NCBI RefSeq assembly: GCF_950066645.1
Contig: NZ_CATMFB010000015.1
Coordinates: 30,036-94,035, forward strand
DNA length: 64,000 nt
DNA from: an uncultured Thalassolituus sp.
GTDB lineage: Bacteria; Pseudomonadota; Gammaproteobacteria; Pseudomonadales; Oceanobacteraceae
Reading direction: 5' to 3'
The position numbers and the translations under genes were made by a program. This document shows positions 19,082-28,183 of this stretch, piece after piece; within the stretch, counting starts at the first letter, position 1, and every line of letters starts with the position of its first letter. A model generated the notes under the pieces. That model searched no databases. It was not told where the DNA came from and saw only the letters and a program-made list of their open reading frames with translations.

Positions 19082-20464
19082 TCAGTACTTATAAGCTTCT
19101 GGCTTATACGGGCCATCCACATCAACGTCGATATACTTAGCTTGTGTTGGTGTCAGCTTGGTGATCACACCACCAAAGCCTTCAACCATGTCTTTCGCTA
19201 CTTCTTCGTCGAGCTTCTTCGGCAATACTTTTACGTAAATGCTTTCTTTCTTCTCGGCTTCCATCAGGTTGGCGAACTTGCGCTCGTACAGATAAATCTG
19301 AGCCAGTACCTGGTTAGCGAATGAGCCATCCATGATACGGGATGGGTGACCTGTGGCGTTGCCCAGGTTCACCAGGCGGCCTTCAGACAGCAGTAGCAGG
19401 TGATCGTCAGAGGCTTTGTCACGGTACACTTTGTGTACCTGTGGCTTCACTTCTTCCCATTCCCAGTTTTCACGCATGAAGGCAGTGTCGATTTCGTTAT
19501 CGAAGTGACCGATGTTACAGACCACGGCACCGTTCTTCAGCTTCTGCAGCATGAACTTGTCGCATACATTTACGTTACCGGTGGTAGTCACGATCAGATC
19601 GGTCTTACCCAGCAGGTCGCCGTCAACAGCTTCCAGAGTTCCGTTGTTTTCACCGTTGATGTATGGAGAAACCACTTCGAAACCATCCATACAGGCCTGC
19701 ATAGCACAGATAGGATCGATTTCAGTTACTTTAACGATCATGCCTTCCTGACGCAGAGAGGCGGCAGAACCTTTACCCACGTCACCGTAACCGATCACCA
19801 GCGCTTTCTTACCAGACAGCAGGTGGTCAGTACCGCGCTTGATGGCATCGTTCAGCGAGTGGCGGCAGCCGTACTTGTTGTCGTTTTTAGACTTAGTCAC
19901 GGCGTCGTTTACGTTGATCGCAGGCACCTTCAGGGTACCTTCTTTCATCATTTCCAGCAGACGGTGTACACCGGTGGTGGTTTCTTCAGAAATACCGTGG
20001 ATGCTGGCCAGCATCTCTGGAAAATCCTTGTGAACCATCTCGGTCAGGTCGCCGCCATCGTCGAGGATCATGTTCGCGTCCCATACCTGGTCAGTGTCTT
20101 TCTCTGCCAGAATGGTCTGCTTGATGCACCACAGGAATTCTTCTTCGGTTTCACCTTTCCAGGCGAATACCGGGATGCCAGCAGCGGCGATGGCTGCCGC
20201 AGCGTGATCCTGAGTCGAGAAGATGTTACATGAAGACCAACGGACGTCAGCGCCCAGATCCACCAGAGTCTCGATCAGAACCGCAGTCTGAATGGTCATG
20301 TGGATACAGCCCATGATTTTTGCGCCTGCCAGCGGCTGCTCGTCTTTGTACTTACGACGCAGCGCCATAAGGGCCGGCATTTCGCCCTCGGCAATTTTAA
20401 TTTCTTTACGGCCCCAGTCAGCGAGGCTCATATCTGCAACTTTGTAATCAGTAAACTGGGTCAT
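19082..20464 (-). CDS. ahcY: S-adenosylhomocysteine hydrolase (adenosylhomocysteinase)
   Basis: 460 residues. Splits S-adenosylhomocysteine into homocysteine and adenosine with bound NAD, relieving inhibition of methyltransferases. Seen: [51 protein letters not shown], the NAD-binding [14 protein letters not shown] and C-terminal KPEAYKY, the end that reaches into the partner subunit's NAD site. Length matches bacterial AhcY. It sits 76 nt after metK with a hairpin in the leader. The ATG follows AAAGGG at a normal distance. Confidence 0.98.
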   Translation of the reverse strand: MTQFTDYKVADMSLADWGRKEIKIAEGEMPALMALRRKYKDEQPLAGAKIMGCIHMTIQTAVLIETLVDLGADVRWSSCNIFSTQDHAAAAIAAAGIPVFAWKGETEEEFLWCIKQTILAEKDTDQVWDANMILDDGGDLTEMVHKDFPEMLASIHGISEETTTGVHRLLEMMKEGTLKVPAINVNDAVTKSKNDNKYGCRHSLNDAIKRGTDHLLSGKKALVIGYGDVGKGSAASLRQEGMIVKVTEIDPICAMQACMDGFEVVSPYINGENNGTLEAVDGDLLGKTDLIVTTTGNVNVCDKFMLQKLKNGAVVCNIGHFDNEIDTAFMRENWEWEEVKPQVHKVYRDKASDDHLLLLSEGRLVNLGNATGHPSRIMDGSFANQVLAQIYLYERKFANLMEAEKKESIYVKVLPKKLDEEVAKDMVEGFGGVITKLTPTQAKYIDVDVDGPYKPEAYKY

Positions 20465-20486
20465 GTTTTTGCCCTTTTGCTGTTAC

Positions 20487-20510
20487 GGTCGCCGGGGAAT
20501 ACCAGCGACC
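20487..20510 (-). promoter_or_regulatory. Hairpin in the metK-ahcY intergenic leader
   Basis: Perfect 6-bp arms GGTCGC and GCGACC, extended by two G-C pairs after one mismatch, lie 23 nt before the ahcY start codon. No T-tract follows on the minus strand, so it is unlikely to terminate transcription. The known SAH riboswitch core was not recognised. A role in mRNA processing or ahcY translation is only a guess. Confidence 0.35.
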
Positions 20511-20540
20511 TGAAAAATTTAAACGCGAAAAATATCTGGA

Positions 20541-21752
20541 TCAGAGGCCAGCAGCGGCTTTCAGTGCATCCACCTTGTCAGTGCGTTCCCAGGTGAACGC
20601 AGTGAAGGTTTTGCTTTTGGTTTCGCCGTTATCTTTGTATTCGTACGTCATTTCGAACGGTTCGCGACCAAAGTGACCGTAGGCAGCAGTTGCCTGATAC
20701 ATAGGGTTCAGCAGTTCCAGCTGGTTCTGGATCGCGTATGGACGCAGGTCGAATACTTCACGGATCACTTTTGCCAGAGCCTGGTCGCTGATCTTGCCAG
20801 TACCGAAGCTGTTTACAGACACAGAAGTCGGTTCAGCCACACCAATGGCGTAAGACACCTGAATCTCACAACGGTCAGCCAGACCCGCAGCAACGATGTT
20901 CTTGGCGACATAACGGCCCATGTACGCCGCAGAACGGTCAACTTTTGATGGATCTTTACCAGAGAATGCACCGCCACCGTGACGCGCCATGCCGCCGTAA
21001 GTATCAACGATGATCTTACGACCAGTCAGGCCGGCATCACCGACAGGGCCACCGATTACGAAGTTGCCGGTCGGGTTGATGTGGTAGAGAGTACCTTCGT
21101 GCAGCCACTCTGCTGGCAGTACTGGTTTGATGATGTGTTCCAGTACTTCGGCGCGCAGTTCTTCCAGGCTGATGCCTGGATCGTGCTGAGTCGACAGAAC
21201 AACCGCGTCAACTTTCGGGCTGTCGCCTTCCCAGTTGATGGTCACCTGAGATTTCGCATCCGGACGCAGCCAAGGCAGGGTGCCGTTACGACGCAGTTCA
21301 GACTGACGCTGAACCAGCAGGTGAGCGTAGTACACAGGCGCTGGCATCAGGTTAGGGGTTTCGTTAGTCGCGTAACCGAACATCAGGCCCTGGTCGCCCG
21401 CGCCCTGATCTTCAGGCTTAGCGCGGTCAACACCCATGTTGATATCCACAGACTGCTTACCAATGCCGTTCAGAACCGCACAGGTCGCACCGTCAAAGCC
21501 AACATCAGAGCTGTTGTAGCCAATACCGGTGATCACATCACGAACGATATCTTCAAGGTCTACGTAGCAGGAGGTCGTTACCTCACCAGCCACGACGGCC
21601 ATACCGGTTTTTACCAGAGTTTCTACCGCAACACGGGCGTATGGATCGCGTGCAATGATGGCATCCAGAACGGCGTCAGAAATCTGATCCGCAACTTTAT
21701 CAGGGTGACCTTCAGACACAGACTCTGAAGTAAAAATCGAATATTCGCTCAT
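20541..21752 (-). CDS. metK: S-adenosylmethionine synthetase
   Basis: 403 residues. Makes SAM from methionine and ATP. Signatures: [20 protein letters not shown] with the ATP-contacting His, [36 protein letters not shown] and [26 protein letters not shown] precedes the ATG at good spacing. First enzyme gene of the SAM cycle operon, 37 nt downstream of the ArsR-methyltransferase gene on the same strand, so probably co-transcribed. Confidence 0.98.
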   Translation of the reverse strand: MSEYSIFTSESVSEGHPDKVADQISDAVLDAIIARDPYARVAVETLVKTGMAVVAGEVTTSCYVDLEDIVRDVITGIGYNSSDVGFDGATCAVLNGIGKQSVDINMGVDRAKPEDQGAGDQGLMFGYATNETPNLMPAPVYYAHLLVQRQSELRRNGTLPWLRPDAKSQVTINWEGDSPKVDAVVLSTQHDPGISLEELRAEVLEHIIKPVLPAEWLHEGTLYHINPTGNFVIGGPVGDAGLTGRKIIVDTYGGMARHGGGAFSGKDPSKVDRSAAYMGRYVAKNIVAAGLADRCEIQVSYAIGVAEPTSVSVNSFGTGKISDQALAKVIREVFDLRPYAIQNQLELLNPMYQATAAYGHFGREPFEMTYEYKDNGETKSKTFTAFTWERTDKVDALKAAAGL

Positions 21753-21789
21753 GTGCGACTCCTTTAAATGTGATGCGCTGACTCAGTGT

Positions 21790-22785
21790 TTACGCATGAA
21801 ACAATCGGAACTGGATCTGAAACCCGTTCCTTAAACCGGAATACTGGCTCTGGCCTTCTTTTAAGCCAGAGTCTTCAGCCCACTGGCTGAGATCCGCTGG
21901 GTCAAAGCCCAGCCATAAGTCACCACAAGAATCCTTTGCCCAGCTCTGATCGTGGCGGCACAGGTCAGTGACCAGAAAAGTGCCACCGGGTGCCAGCAGG
22001 GCGGCAACCTCAGTAAAAATCGTTTTCGGTGACGGCACATGGTGCAGCACCATATTGGCGACGGCAAAACCGAAGCCTTCATCGTTCTTGCGCGATTCAA
22101 GCAACGCGCGGGTATCTCCCTGAACCAGAGAAACGTTGTTCAGGCTGTTCTCGTGGCAGAAAGTTTCTGCTTTCGCTAACAGATCCGGTGAAATATCCAG
22201 CCCCGTCACTGCGGCAAAACGTTCGCTCAGGGTCTGCAGGAATGCACCCTCGCCGGGACCAATTTCCAAAGCGTAGCCACTATTCCCATTGCTTCCCGGC
22301 AGGTAGCCCAGGGAGTCAAGAATGGTCGCCAGTGCATCGCCATACTGCTCATACGATGCAATCAGATCCTGCTGTTCGCGGAAATCATCCGCATGACGGG
22401 CAAAGAATCCGGCACAGGCTTCCGCGCGCTCTGCCAGTACGCCATCAACGGCGGCACTGTTATCGCTTTCATCAAGCGACGAATCAATCGCGCGGAACAG
22501 CTCCCGGAGCCAGACACTGAAGGTATCGTTGCCGGTGTTCAGCGGACGGCGATAAAAAATACTGTTGCCTTCGCGCTGATTACTGACCAGACCCGCTTGA
22601 GACAGCACCTTAAGGTGATGGCTCATACTCGACTGCTTAATATCAAAGATCTGACACAGCTCCAGAACCCCGAATGCACCCTGACCCAACAGCTTAAGCA
22701 CACTCATGCGCAGTGGATCACCGGCGGCTTTTGCTGCCAGCGCCAGCTGAGACAGAGACACAACGGACGGATTCTGGGTAATCAT
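21790..22785 (-). CDS. ArsR-family regulator fused to a SAM-dependent methyltransferase domain
   Basis: 331 residues in two parts. Residues 1-95 are an ArsR-type winged helix (LAAKAAGDPLRMSVLKLLGQ, ELCQIFDIKQSSMSHHLKVL, VSNQREGNSIFYR). Residues about 150-325 are a class I methyltransferase with the SAM loop ALEIGPGEGAFLQTLSERF, VTGLDISPDLLAKA and FGFAVANMVLHHVPSP. Genes of this architecture lie next to metK/ahcY in many gammaproteobacteria, and ArsR-type SahR regulators of the SAH cycle have been described in Proteobacteria; here it heads the metK-ahcY-metF run. A sensor role for SAM/SAH through the second domain is inferred. A palindromic operator candidate lies just upstream. Confidence 0.9.
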   Translation of the reverse strand: MITQNPSVVSLSQLALAAKAAGDPLRMSVLKLLGQGAFGVLELCQIFDIKQSSMSHHLKVLSQAGLVSNQREGNSIFYRRPLNTGNDTFSVWLRELFRAIDSSLDESDNSAAVDGVLAERAEACAGFFARHADDFREQQDLIASYEQYGDALATILDSLGYLPGSNGNSGYALEIGPGEGAFLQTLSERFAAVTGLDISPDLLAKAETFCHENSLNNVSLVQGDTRALLESRKNDEGFGFAVANMVLHHVPSPKTIFTEVAALLAPGGTFLVTDLCRHDQSWAKDSCGDLWLGFDPADLSQWAEDSGLKEGQSQYSGLRNGFQIQFRLFHA

Positions 22786-22811
22786 TGGGCAAGTATAAGG
22801 TTGGATTTTAT

Positions 22812-22835
22812 CTATATCAATTTTTTTCGATATAG
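22812..22835. promoter_or_regulatory. Palindromic operator candidate between the ArsR-methyltransferase gene and moxR
   Basis: CTATATC and GATATAG form a perfect 7-bp inverted repeat around a 10-bp T-rich spacer, 27 nt upstream of the ArsR-methyltransferase start codon. Size and AT-rich arms suit a dimeric winged-helix regulator, so autoregulation of the SAM-cycle operon is the simplest reading. This is inferred from position; no published motif was matched base by base. Confidence 0.5.
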
Positions 22836-22847
22836 TTTTGTGTTGGG

Positions 22848-22866
22848 TATGGAATTACATTCCGTA
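22848..22866. promoter_or_regulatory. Second inverted repeat in the same divergent region
   Basis: TATGGAAT-TAC-ATTCCGTA: 8-bp arms with one mismatch and a 3-bp spacer, about 85 nt upstream of the moxR start. It may be an operator for the moxR transcript. Only the symmetry is seen. Confidence 0.3.
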
Positions 22867-22949
22867 ACCCGTTCACAAGCCGGGCGCAGAGGATTGGGTT
22901 CCTGATGACGGACTGGCATACTGAGGTCACTTATTTTCAGGGAACAGCC

Positions 22950-23936
22950 ATGACGGACACCACAGCAACTCAGGACAAAGCGCGCGCAATATTGAAACAG
23001 TTGCAGAAGCGGCTGGGGACGGTCGTACAGACATCACCGGAGGTATTACGTCTGGTGACAATCAGTCTACTCTGTCGTGGGCATCTGCTCATTGAGGATG
23101 CTCCCGGAGTTGGGAAAACGACATTGGCAAGGGCACTGAGTCAGGCCCTCGCACTCAATATGAAAAGAATCCAGTGCACGCCGGATCTGATGCCTTCAGA
23201 TATTACCGGGATCAGTGTGTATAACTCTGAAGAGCATAAGTTTCACTTTATGCCGGGCCCAGTGTTCGCCAATATCCTGCTGGCCGACGAAATCAATCGT
23301 GCGACTCCGCGCACGCAGTCAGCACTTCTCGAAGCGATGGCAGAAGGGACTGTTACCTGCGACCGGAAAACGTATCCCTTACCTGATCCTTTTATGGTTA
23401 TTGCCACACAGAACCCGGTTGAATACAGCGGCACCTTTCCTCTGCCGGAAGCCCAGCTGGATCGCTTCTTTATGCGAATCAGTATGGGGTATCCGGATGC
23501 CCGCCAGGAAGTCGCTATGATGATGGCACAACTCAATGGCCACCCATTATCGGCACTGGAAGCCTTGTTATCAGAAGCGACCGTCAAAGTCCTGCAGAAA
23601 CAGATTACAAAGGTACAGGTGTCCGAACCGGTTGCTACTTATATCAGCGAGCTGGTCCGTGCAACACGGGAGCGCGAAGGGGTTCGTCTGGGCGCCAGTC
23701 CCCGTGGATCACTTGCATTGATGCAGGCGGCACGGGCGGCAGCGTTCCTGCAGGGCAGCGAGTACGTCGACCCGGAGATGGTACGTAGCCTGCTTGAGCC
23801 TGTTCTCGGTCACCGGCTGGTTTTTCGCGACAACACGCTGAATTACCCAGAGAATCGCCGTAGTTTCTGGGATAGCCTGCTCGCGTCGGTGCCGGTGCCG
23901 GATTACCCGGGAGATCTGGAACCCGGATTTGACTGA
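22950..23936 (+). CDS. MoxR-family AAA+ ATPase
   Basis: 328 residues. Walker A DAPGVGKTT within HLLIEDAPGVGKTTLARAL, Walker B ILLADEINRATPRTQSALLE, sensor-1 VIATQNPVEYSGTFPLPEAQ and the arginine-finger region RFFMRISMGYP: the MoxR pattern throughout. MoxR ATPases act as chaperones, often for partners encoded next door. Start set at ATG 22950 because CAGGGA lies 7 nt upstream; an ATG at 22905 has no ribosome site. It overlaps the DUF58 gene by one base, and the trio with tgpA matches the P. aeruginosa PA2875-PA2873 layout. Confidence 0.94.
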   Translation: MTDTTATQDKARAILKQLQKRLGTVVQTSPEVLRLVTISLLCRGHLLIEDAPGVGKTTLARALSQALALNMKRIQCTPDLMPSDITGISVYNSEEHKFHFMPGPVFANILLADEINRATPRTQSALLEAMAEGTVTCDRKTYPLPDPFMVIATQNPVEYSGTFPLPEAQLDRFFMRISMGYPDARQEVAMMMAQLNGHPLSALEALLSEATVKVLQKQITKVQVSEPVATYISELVRATREREGVRLGASPRGSLALMQAARAAAFLQGSEYVDPEMVRSLLEPVLGHRLVFRDNTLNYPENRRSFWDSLLASVPVPDYPGDLEPGFD

Positions 23937-25144
23937 TGGCCACGCAGAACAGAGCAGCGCGGCTGCTGCTTCGACTGGTGGGGCGTTTTATCACGCCAGC
24001 AAGGTTCATTGCTGGCATGGCGGTGGTGTGCTTCCTGATCGCCTGGAACCGTGATATTGCTCTGCTTTACGGTCTGTCTTCGCTGCTGCTGGCGCTCTTG
24101 CTCGTCAGCTGGATTCTGCCAATCTGGGTGCTACGCAATATCCGGATTCATCGTCGCCAGACCGGTGTGGCAAGAGCGGGGGCGTCTCTGCAGGTGTCGT
24201 ACCGTTTTATTTCTGAGAGCCCGCTGTATTTCCTGGCCGTAGCAGAGACGATTCCCGGGGCGGAGCGACAGGAGCACTTTATTCCCCGGACCGATCTGAG
24301 CGAGCCCGTGACCTTAAGTTATGAGGCGCCGCGCCGGGGTGTCTTTGTGCTCGGCCATTGTGAGGTGACGAGCAGCTGGCCGTTCGGATTTATTCGTCAG
24401 AAGCGGCGTGTGCCTGTGAATCCTGTGACGATAACCGTTGTCCCCCGGGTTTACCGCATTGCGCGCTTGCCTCAGCCCCATGCGGAGCATGCGGTGGCAG
24501 AAGGCGCCGACTCTTTTCTCAGTCGGGGTATGCATAGTGAGTTTGCTGGGGTGAGGCCGTATCGTACCGGTGACTCTCTGAAACATATTCATTGGGGGGC
24601 GTCAGCCCGTCGCCAGGAAATGGTCGTTCGCGAATATCACAGCTTTGATCGTCCCTCCTGGCTGATGGTTGTTGATGCCGGAACCGGCAGCAGTATCGGA
24701 GATAATGAAGACTCGACGCTCGAGTATGCGCTGCAGATTGCAGCATCTGTGATGGAATATGCCCGCAGTCACAATATCCGACTTCAGGTTTATGTGAATA
24801 ACGCCACAACGATGAGGCTCACCGTAGAGCCCGGCACCCACGACATCATTGAACATCTGAAAGCGTTGGCGGCGGTGCAGGAGGATGGACGGCAAAGCTA
24901 TCAGAGTGCAATTGTCAGTGCTCTGGCCGAGCAGGGTGACGTCCCCGTGCTGATGACGGTGCGGCGTGACAGTCAGGAAATCTCGCCGGGCCAGGCGGGT
25001 GGGCATCTGGATATTGTCTATAACGATGCCAGCTTTACGCAGCCCATGGGGCGTTACGCCGAAGGCTGGAGACAAGTAAATCCGGGGCATTTTATTCTGG
25101 ATCTTCACCGTCTTTCTTCCCTCTCTCAGGTACTGGCGTCATGA
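23936..25144 (+). CDS. DUF58 domain protein with two N-terminal membrane segments
   Basis: 402 residues. Two hydrophobic helices near residues 22-40 and 46-66, then a beta-rich region, then the DUF58 core: GVRPYRTGDSLKHIHWGASA and EMVVREYHSFDRPSWLMVVD, the latter followed by a vWA-like fold. DUF58 proteins are regular partners of MoxR ATPases and TgpA-type transglutaminases. The ATG overlaps the moxR stop, and the 3' end overlaps tgpA by four bases, so the three are translationally coupled. Biochemical function not known. Confidence 0.92.
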   Translation: MATQNRAARLLLRLVGRFITPARFIAGMAVVCFLIAWNRDIALLYGLSSLLLALLLVSWILPIWVLRNIRIHRRQTGVARAGASLQVSYRFISESPLYFLAVAETIPGAERQEHFIPRTDLSEPVTLSYEAPRRGVFVLGHCEVTSSWPFGFIRQKRRVPVNPVTITVVPRVYRIARLPQPHAEHAVAEGADSFLSRGMHSEFAGVRPYRTGDSLKHIHWGASARRQEMVVREYHSFDRPSWLMVVDAGTGSSIGDNEDSTLEYALQIAASVMEYARSHNIRLQVYVNNATTMRLTVEPGTHDIIEHLKALAAVQEDGRQSYQSAIVSALAEQGDVPVLMTVRRDSQEISPGQAGGHLDIVYNDASFTQPMGRYAEGWRQVNPGHFILDLHRLSSLSQVLAS

Positions 25145-27315
25145 AACTTAATCGTCCACAGACACTGGAGTGGTTCAGTCTTCAGCTCGCCATCGCTGTG
25201 GGTGGGGCGGTGGCTGCCATTATTAATCCCTGGCTAGGGTTGCTTCTGGGAGGCGCCAGCCTGCCTCTGAACTTTTTCCTCCTGCAGCAGGGCTGGCGTC
25301 ACCGGGATACCCCCGAAACAACCAAGCCATTAGCGGATGCCGTTGCTGTTGCTGGTCTGTTGATGTTTTTCCTGCTGTATTTTCAGAACGGTCTGGTCGT
25401 GGCATTGATGGCGTTGCTCTACGGGGCGATGCTGGCCATGGCGGTACAACTCAACAATCACCGTAAATTCTTTCTCGCACAGACAGTCAGTTTTGTTTTT
25501 GTGCTTGCGGGTGCTGCAGAAGCAAAAACCGGTGGGTACCTTCTGGTGCTTGCGGCCTATTGCATCGTCGCTGCCTTCGCGTTGACCGAACTCTGGCTCG
25601 ATCGTGGGGATGATAAAGAGCTTGCAGGTCCGCCGTTGCAGCAGCGCTCCGTGATTGCACTGGTGACTATGGTCCTGGCGGCGGGGATCTATCTTCTGAT
25701 GCCGCGCCTGACCGCACTGAACATAGGTGGTCACAGCGCATCCGCGGGTGATTTTTATCATAATGAATCCTGGCTTACCGACGCCGATGGCGACTTACCG
25801 GATGACCGTAAGGGTGGTTATGACGATCTCAAACAGATCACAGACCTGTCTGGCTATGGCACCGAAACACAGGAAAGTTATCGCTACACGGGCTTCAACG
25901 AAACCTTCCATATTTCCTCACCACAGCGGTCGGGCACTCTGCCGATGGATACCGTTATTGCCCGGATGAAAGCGCCCCGGGGGGCGTATCTTAAAGTCCG
26001 GAGTTTCGACACATTTGACGGACTCAGCTGGCAGACTTCTGACGAAAATATTGAGCGGAAATTCTCTGCCGACCGTAAGGGAGAGGTGACGGTTAACGAG
26101 ACCCTGGCCGGAAACTTTCTCCACACCATCAGTATTGAAGAAACCATCCCCGCCTGGCTGCCGTTGGCGGGTGAGCCTGTCACTTTATGGGTTCCATCGA
26201 GCGTGATCGCGCTGGATCAGTTTGATCAACCCCTGCTGCCTGGTGTTCTGCTGGAGGGAACAACATACACCGCAGACTCCCTGCTCGAGCTCAGAGATCA
26301 GCGTCCTGTCGCCCGGGGGCCTGCTCCGCGAAAAGCAGACCTGCAGTTGCCAACAGGGTTTGATCCCGCGATCCGCAGGCTTGCTCAACAGGTTGCCCGT
26401 GGTGACAGTGTTTATGAGCGCGCTGTCGCACTGGAACATCACCTGAGAACCTCGTATCGCTACAGCTTTGAATCCGCTCTGGTCTCTCAGGACCGTACGC
26501 CACTTTCTGAATTTCTGTTTGAAACTCACGAAGGACATTGCGAATACTTCGCCAGCGCAATGACTGTGATGCTGAGGTCAGTGGGCGTGCCTGCCCGCCT
26601 GGTGACGGGGTTCAGTGCAACAGTCAGAAACCCATTAACAGGGTATTTTGATATACGGGCAATCGACGGGCACGCCTGGACGGAGGCCTGGATTGACGGC
26701 CGTTGGGTAACGTTTGAACCAACGGCCTATTATGCTTTACCCCGGCCACAGGAAAGCCGTATCACGGCTGAACAGATCCGCGAGTATGCCGAAAGTATCC
26801 AGCATAGGACGATGGCCTCCGGTGATGGAGACTATTCAGTGTCTGCCATACTGAGCCATCTCTGGATGGTGGTGTATAGCAGCGTCATACTTGCCCTTTC
26901 GTGGGTAAAGTGGGTGATCGTAACGCTCTGGTGGTTATGGGGTGTTTTCGCTGTCGCAGCAGTCATCGGGTTGTCTACCCGTCGCAAATGGTGGCCCTGG
27001 TGGCTTGCCTGGAGAAGCCAGCAGCGGATTGCCGGGTGCCCGGTAGCCAGTGCTGAAGATACTCTGCATTTCTGCTTTTATCACCTGCAGCGGATGGCCC
27101 GGGTCAGGGCATCTGTCCGGGAGCGGGGAGAATCCTTCGCGCAATGGCTCGTGCGGATAGAAGGTCAGGTGACCATCAGTGAATCCATGAAAGCACTTGC
27201 CGCGCAATCCGAACAGGTGTTTTACCATGGAGAGGCCGTCGCGCCCGCGGATATCCGCAGGTTAGCCGCCGAAGCTGCCTCAGACCTATGGCTGAGTCTG
27301 CGCCAGAGCGGCTGA
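25141..27315 (+). CDS. tgpA: TgpA-like membrane transglutaminase
   Basis: 724 residues: five or six N-terminal membrane helices (to about residue 195), a periplasmic transglutaminase-like domain, one membrane helix near 580-605 and a cytoplasmic tail, the TgpA layout. Active-site Cys467 lies in EGHCEYFASAMTVMLRSVG, His511 in IDGHAWTEAWIDGRW. The third triad position, usually Asp in a DPT motif, is Glu526 here (VTFEPTAYYALP). P. aeruginosa TgpA is important for viability (known); its substrate is unsettled. Third gene of the moxR-DUF58-tgpA operon. Confidence 0.92.
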   Translation: MKLNRPQTLEWFSLQLAIAVGGAVAAIINPWLGLLLGGASLPLNFFLLQQGWRHRDTPETTKPLADAVAVAGLLMFFLLYFQNGLVVALMALLYGAMLAMAVQLNNHRKFFLAQTVSFVFVLAGAAEAKTGGYLLVLAAYCIVAAFALTELWLDRGDDKELAGPPLQQRSVIALVTMVLAAGIYLLMPRLTALNIGGHSASAGDFYHNESWLTDADGDLPDDRKGGYDDLKQITDLSGYGTETQESYRYTGFNETFHISSPQRSGTLPMDTVIARMKAPRGAYLKVRSFDTFDGLSWQTSDENIERKFSADRKGEVTVNETLAGNFLHTISIEETIPAWLPLAGEPVTLWVPSSVIALDQFDQPLLPGVLLEGTTYTADSLLELRDQRPVARGPAPRKADLQLPTGFDPAIRRLAQQVARGDSVYERAVALEHHLRTSYRYSFESALVSQDRTPLSEFLFETHEGHCEYFASAMTVMLRSVGVPARLVTGFSATVRNPLTGYFDIRAIDGHAWTEAWIDGRWVTFEPTAYYALPRPQESRITAEQIREYAESIQHRTMASGDGDYSVSAILSHLWMVVYSSVILALSWVKWVIVTLWWLWGVFAVAAVIGLSTRRKWWPWWLAWRSQQRIAGCPVASAEDTLHFCFYHLQRMARVRASVRERGESFAQWLVRIEGQVTISESMKALAAQSEQVFYHGEAVAPADIRRLAAEAASDLWLSLRQSG

Positions 27316-27391
27316 CCGTTCGCTCAAAATCGCGTAGACTCCGCCCACATTTAATCTGTTCCAAGATCCGGTTGCTGAAGAGGGAATGAAA

Positions 27392-28171
27392 ATGACAGAT
27401 GCTCACAGTCTGACTCTGTACACCATCAATATGTCGCACTATAGCGAAAAAATACGGTGGCTTCTGGATTACGAAAACATTCCCTATCAGGAAGAGGCAC
27501 TGACGCCTGCCGTTCATACGCTTCCTATGCTGCTCAAGGGAAAGCGTCAGCAGACAACGGTGCCTCTGGTGCAGCGTGGCAGTGAGTGTGTGCAGGACAG
27601 CCCGAGGATTGTTAACTGGTTGTCAATGGAATACGGCCCGCTGAAAACAATGCCAGCCGCCCTGCAGGAAGAAATTGTCGCTGTTCAGCGTCGCTTCGAC
27701 GCAATAGGTAAGCCGGTTGCGCGCTACCTCTATCTGCCTGGCTTTGCTCATGATGAATTGATCAAGACGATCTGGACTCAATTCTCAACGCCGTGGGAAA
27801 GTGCGGTTGTCCGCCTGTTTTATCCGGTTATTAAACCTGTCTTCAAGATTAAACTGAAAATTAATCCGAAAGATGTGGCGAAAGCAGAACAGAAAATTGA
27901 TGCGGAAATCCGCTGGCTTGAAGAAGAGCTGAAAAAAGGCCGCTATCTGGTAGGTGATCGCCTGACGGTTGCTGATATTACTGCAGCATCACTTCTTGCA
28001 CCTCTGGCTTGCCCCGTAGAACACCCAATTTATGGCACGAAGGAATTTCGCGAGAAGATGGCCGGTCCGGCGCAGAAGTGGGCAGATAGCCCGGCGCTGG
28101 AATGGGTGCGGAATCTCTATCGCGATCACCGGGGAAAAATCTGGGCAAGGACTCCCCGGAGTGGAAATTAG
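27392..28171 (+). CDS. Glutathione S-transferase family protein
   Basis: 259 residues. The N-terminal thioredoxin-fold domain has LYTINMSHYSEKIRWLLDYE, TTVPLVQRGSECVQDSPRIV (the cis-Pro and Ser that bind glutathione), and the C-terminal helical domain has LKKGRYLVGDRLTVADITAASLLAPL, the GST N-capping-box region. Substrate unknown. ATG 27392 is chosen because AGAGGGA lies 6 nt upstream; ATG 27386 is too close to that site. It stands 76 nt after tgpA and converges on the acyltransferase gene. Confidence 0.9.
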   Translation: MTDAHSLTLYTINMSHYSEKIRWLLDYENIPYQEEALTPAVHTLPMLLKGKRQQTTVPLVQRGSECVQDSPRIVNWLSMEYGPLKTMPAALQEEIVAVQRRFDAIGKPVARYLYLPGFAHDELIKTIWTQFSTPWESAVVRLFYPVIKPVFKIKLKINPKDVAKAEQKIDAEIRWLEEELKKGRYLVGDRLTVADITAASLLAPLACPVEHPIYGTKEFREKMAGPAQKWADSPALEWVRNLYRDHRGKIWARTPRSGN

Positions 28172-28183
28172 AGTAGCGACGGA

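Noticed and set aside
19400..20233. 277-codon frame antisense to ahcY (and 249 codons antisense to metK, 20979-21728)
   Set aside because: Mirror frames of strongly biased housekeeping genes; products are His/Val/Phe-rich without motifs.
20465..20540. SAH riboswitch before ahcY
   Set aside because: Only one short hairpin; the conserved pseudoknot core sequences I know for that class were not seen.
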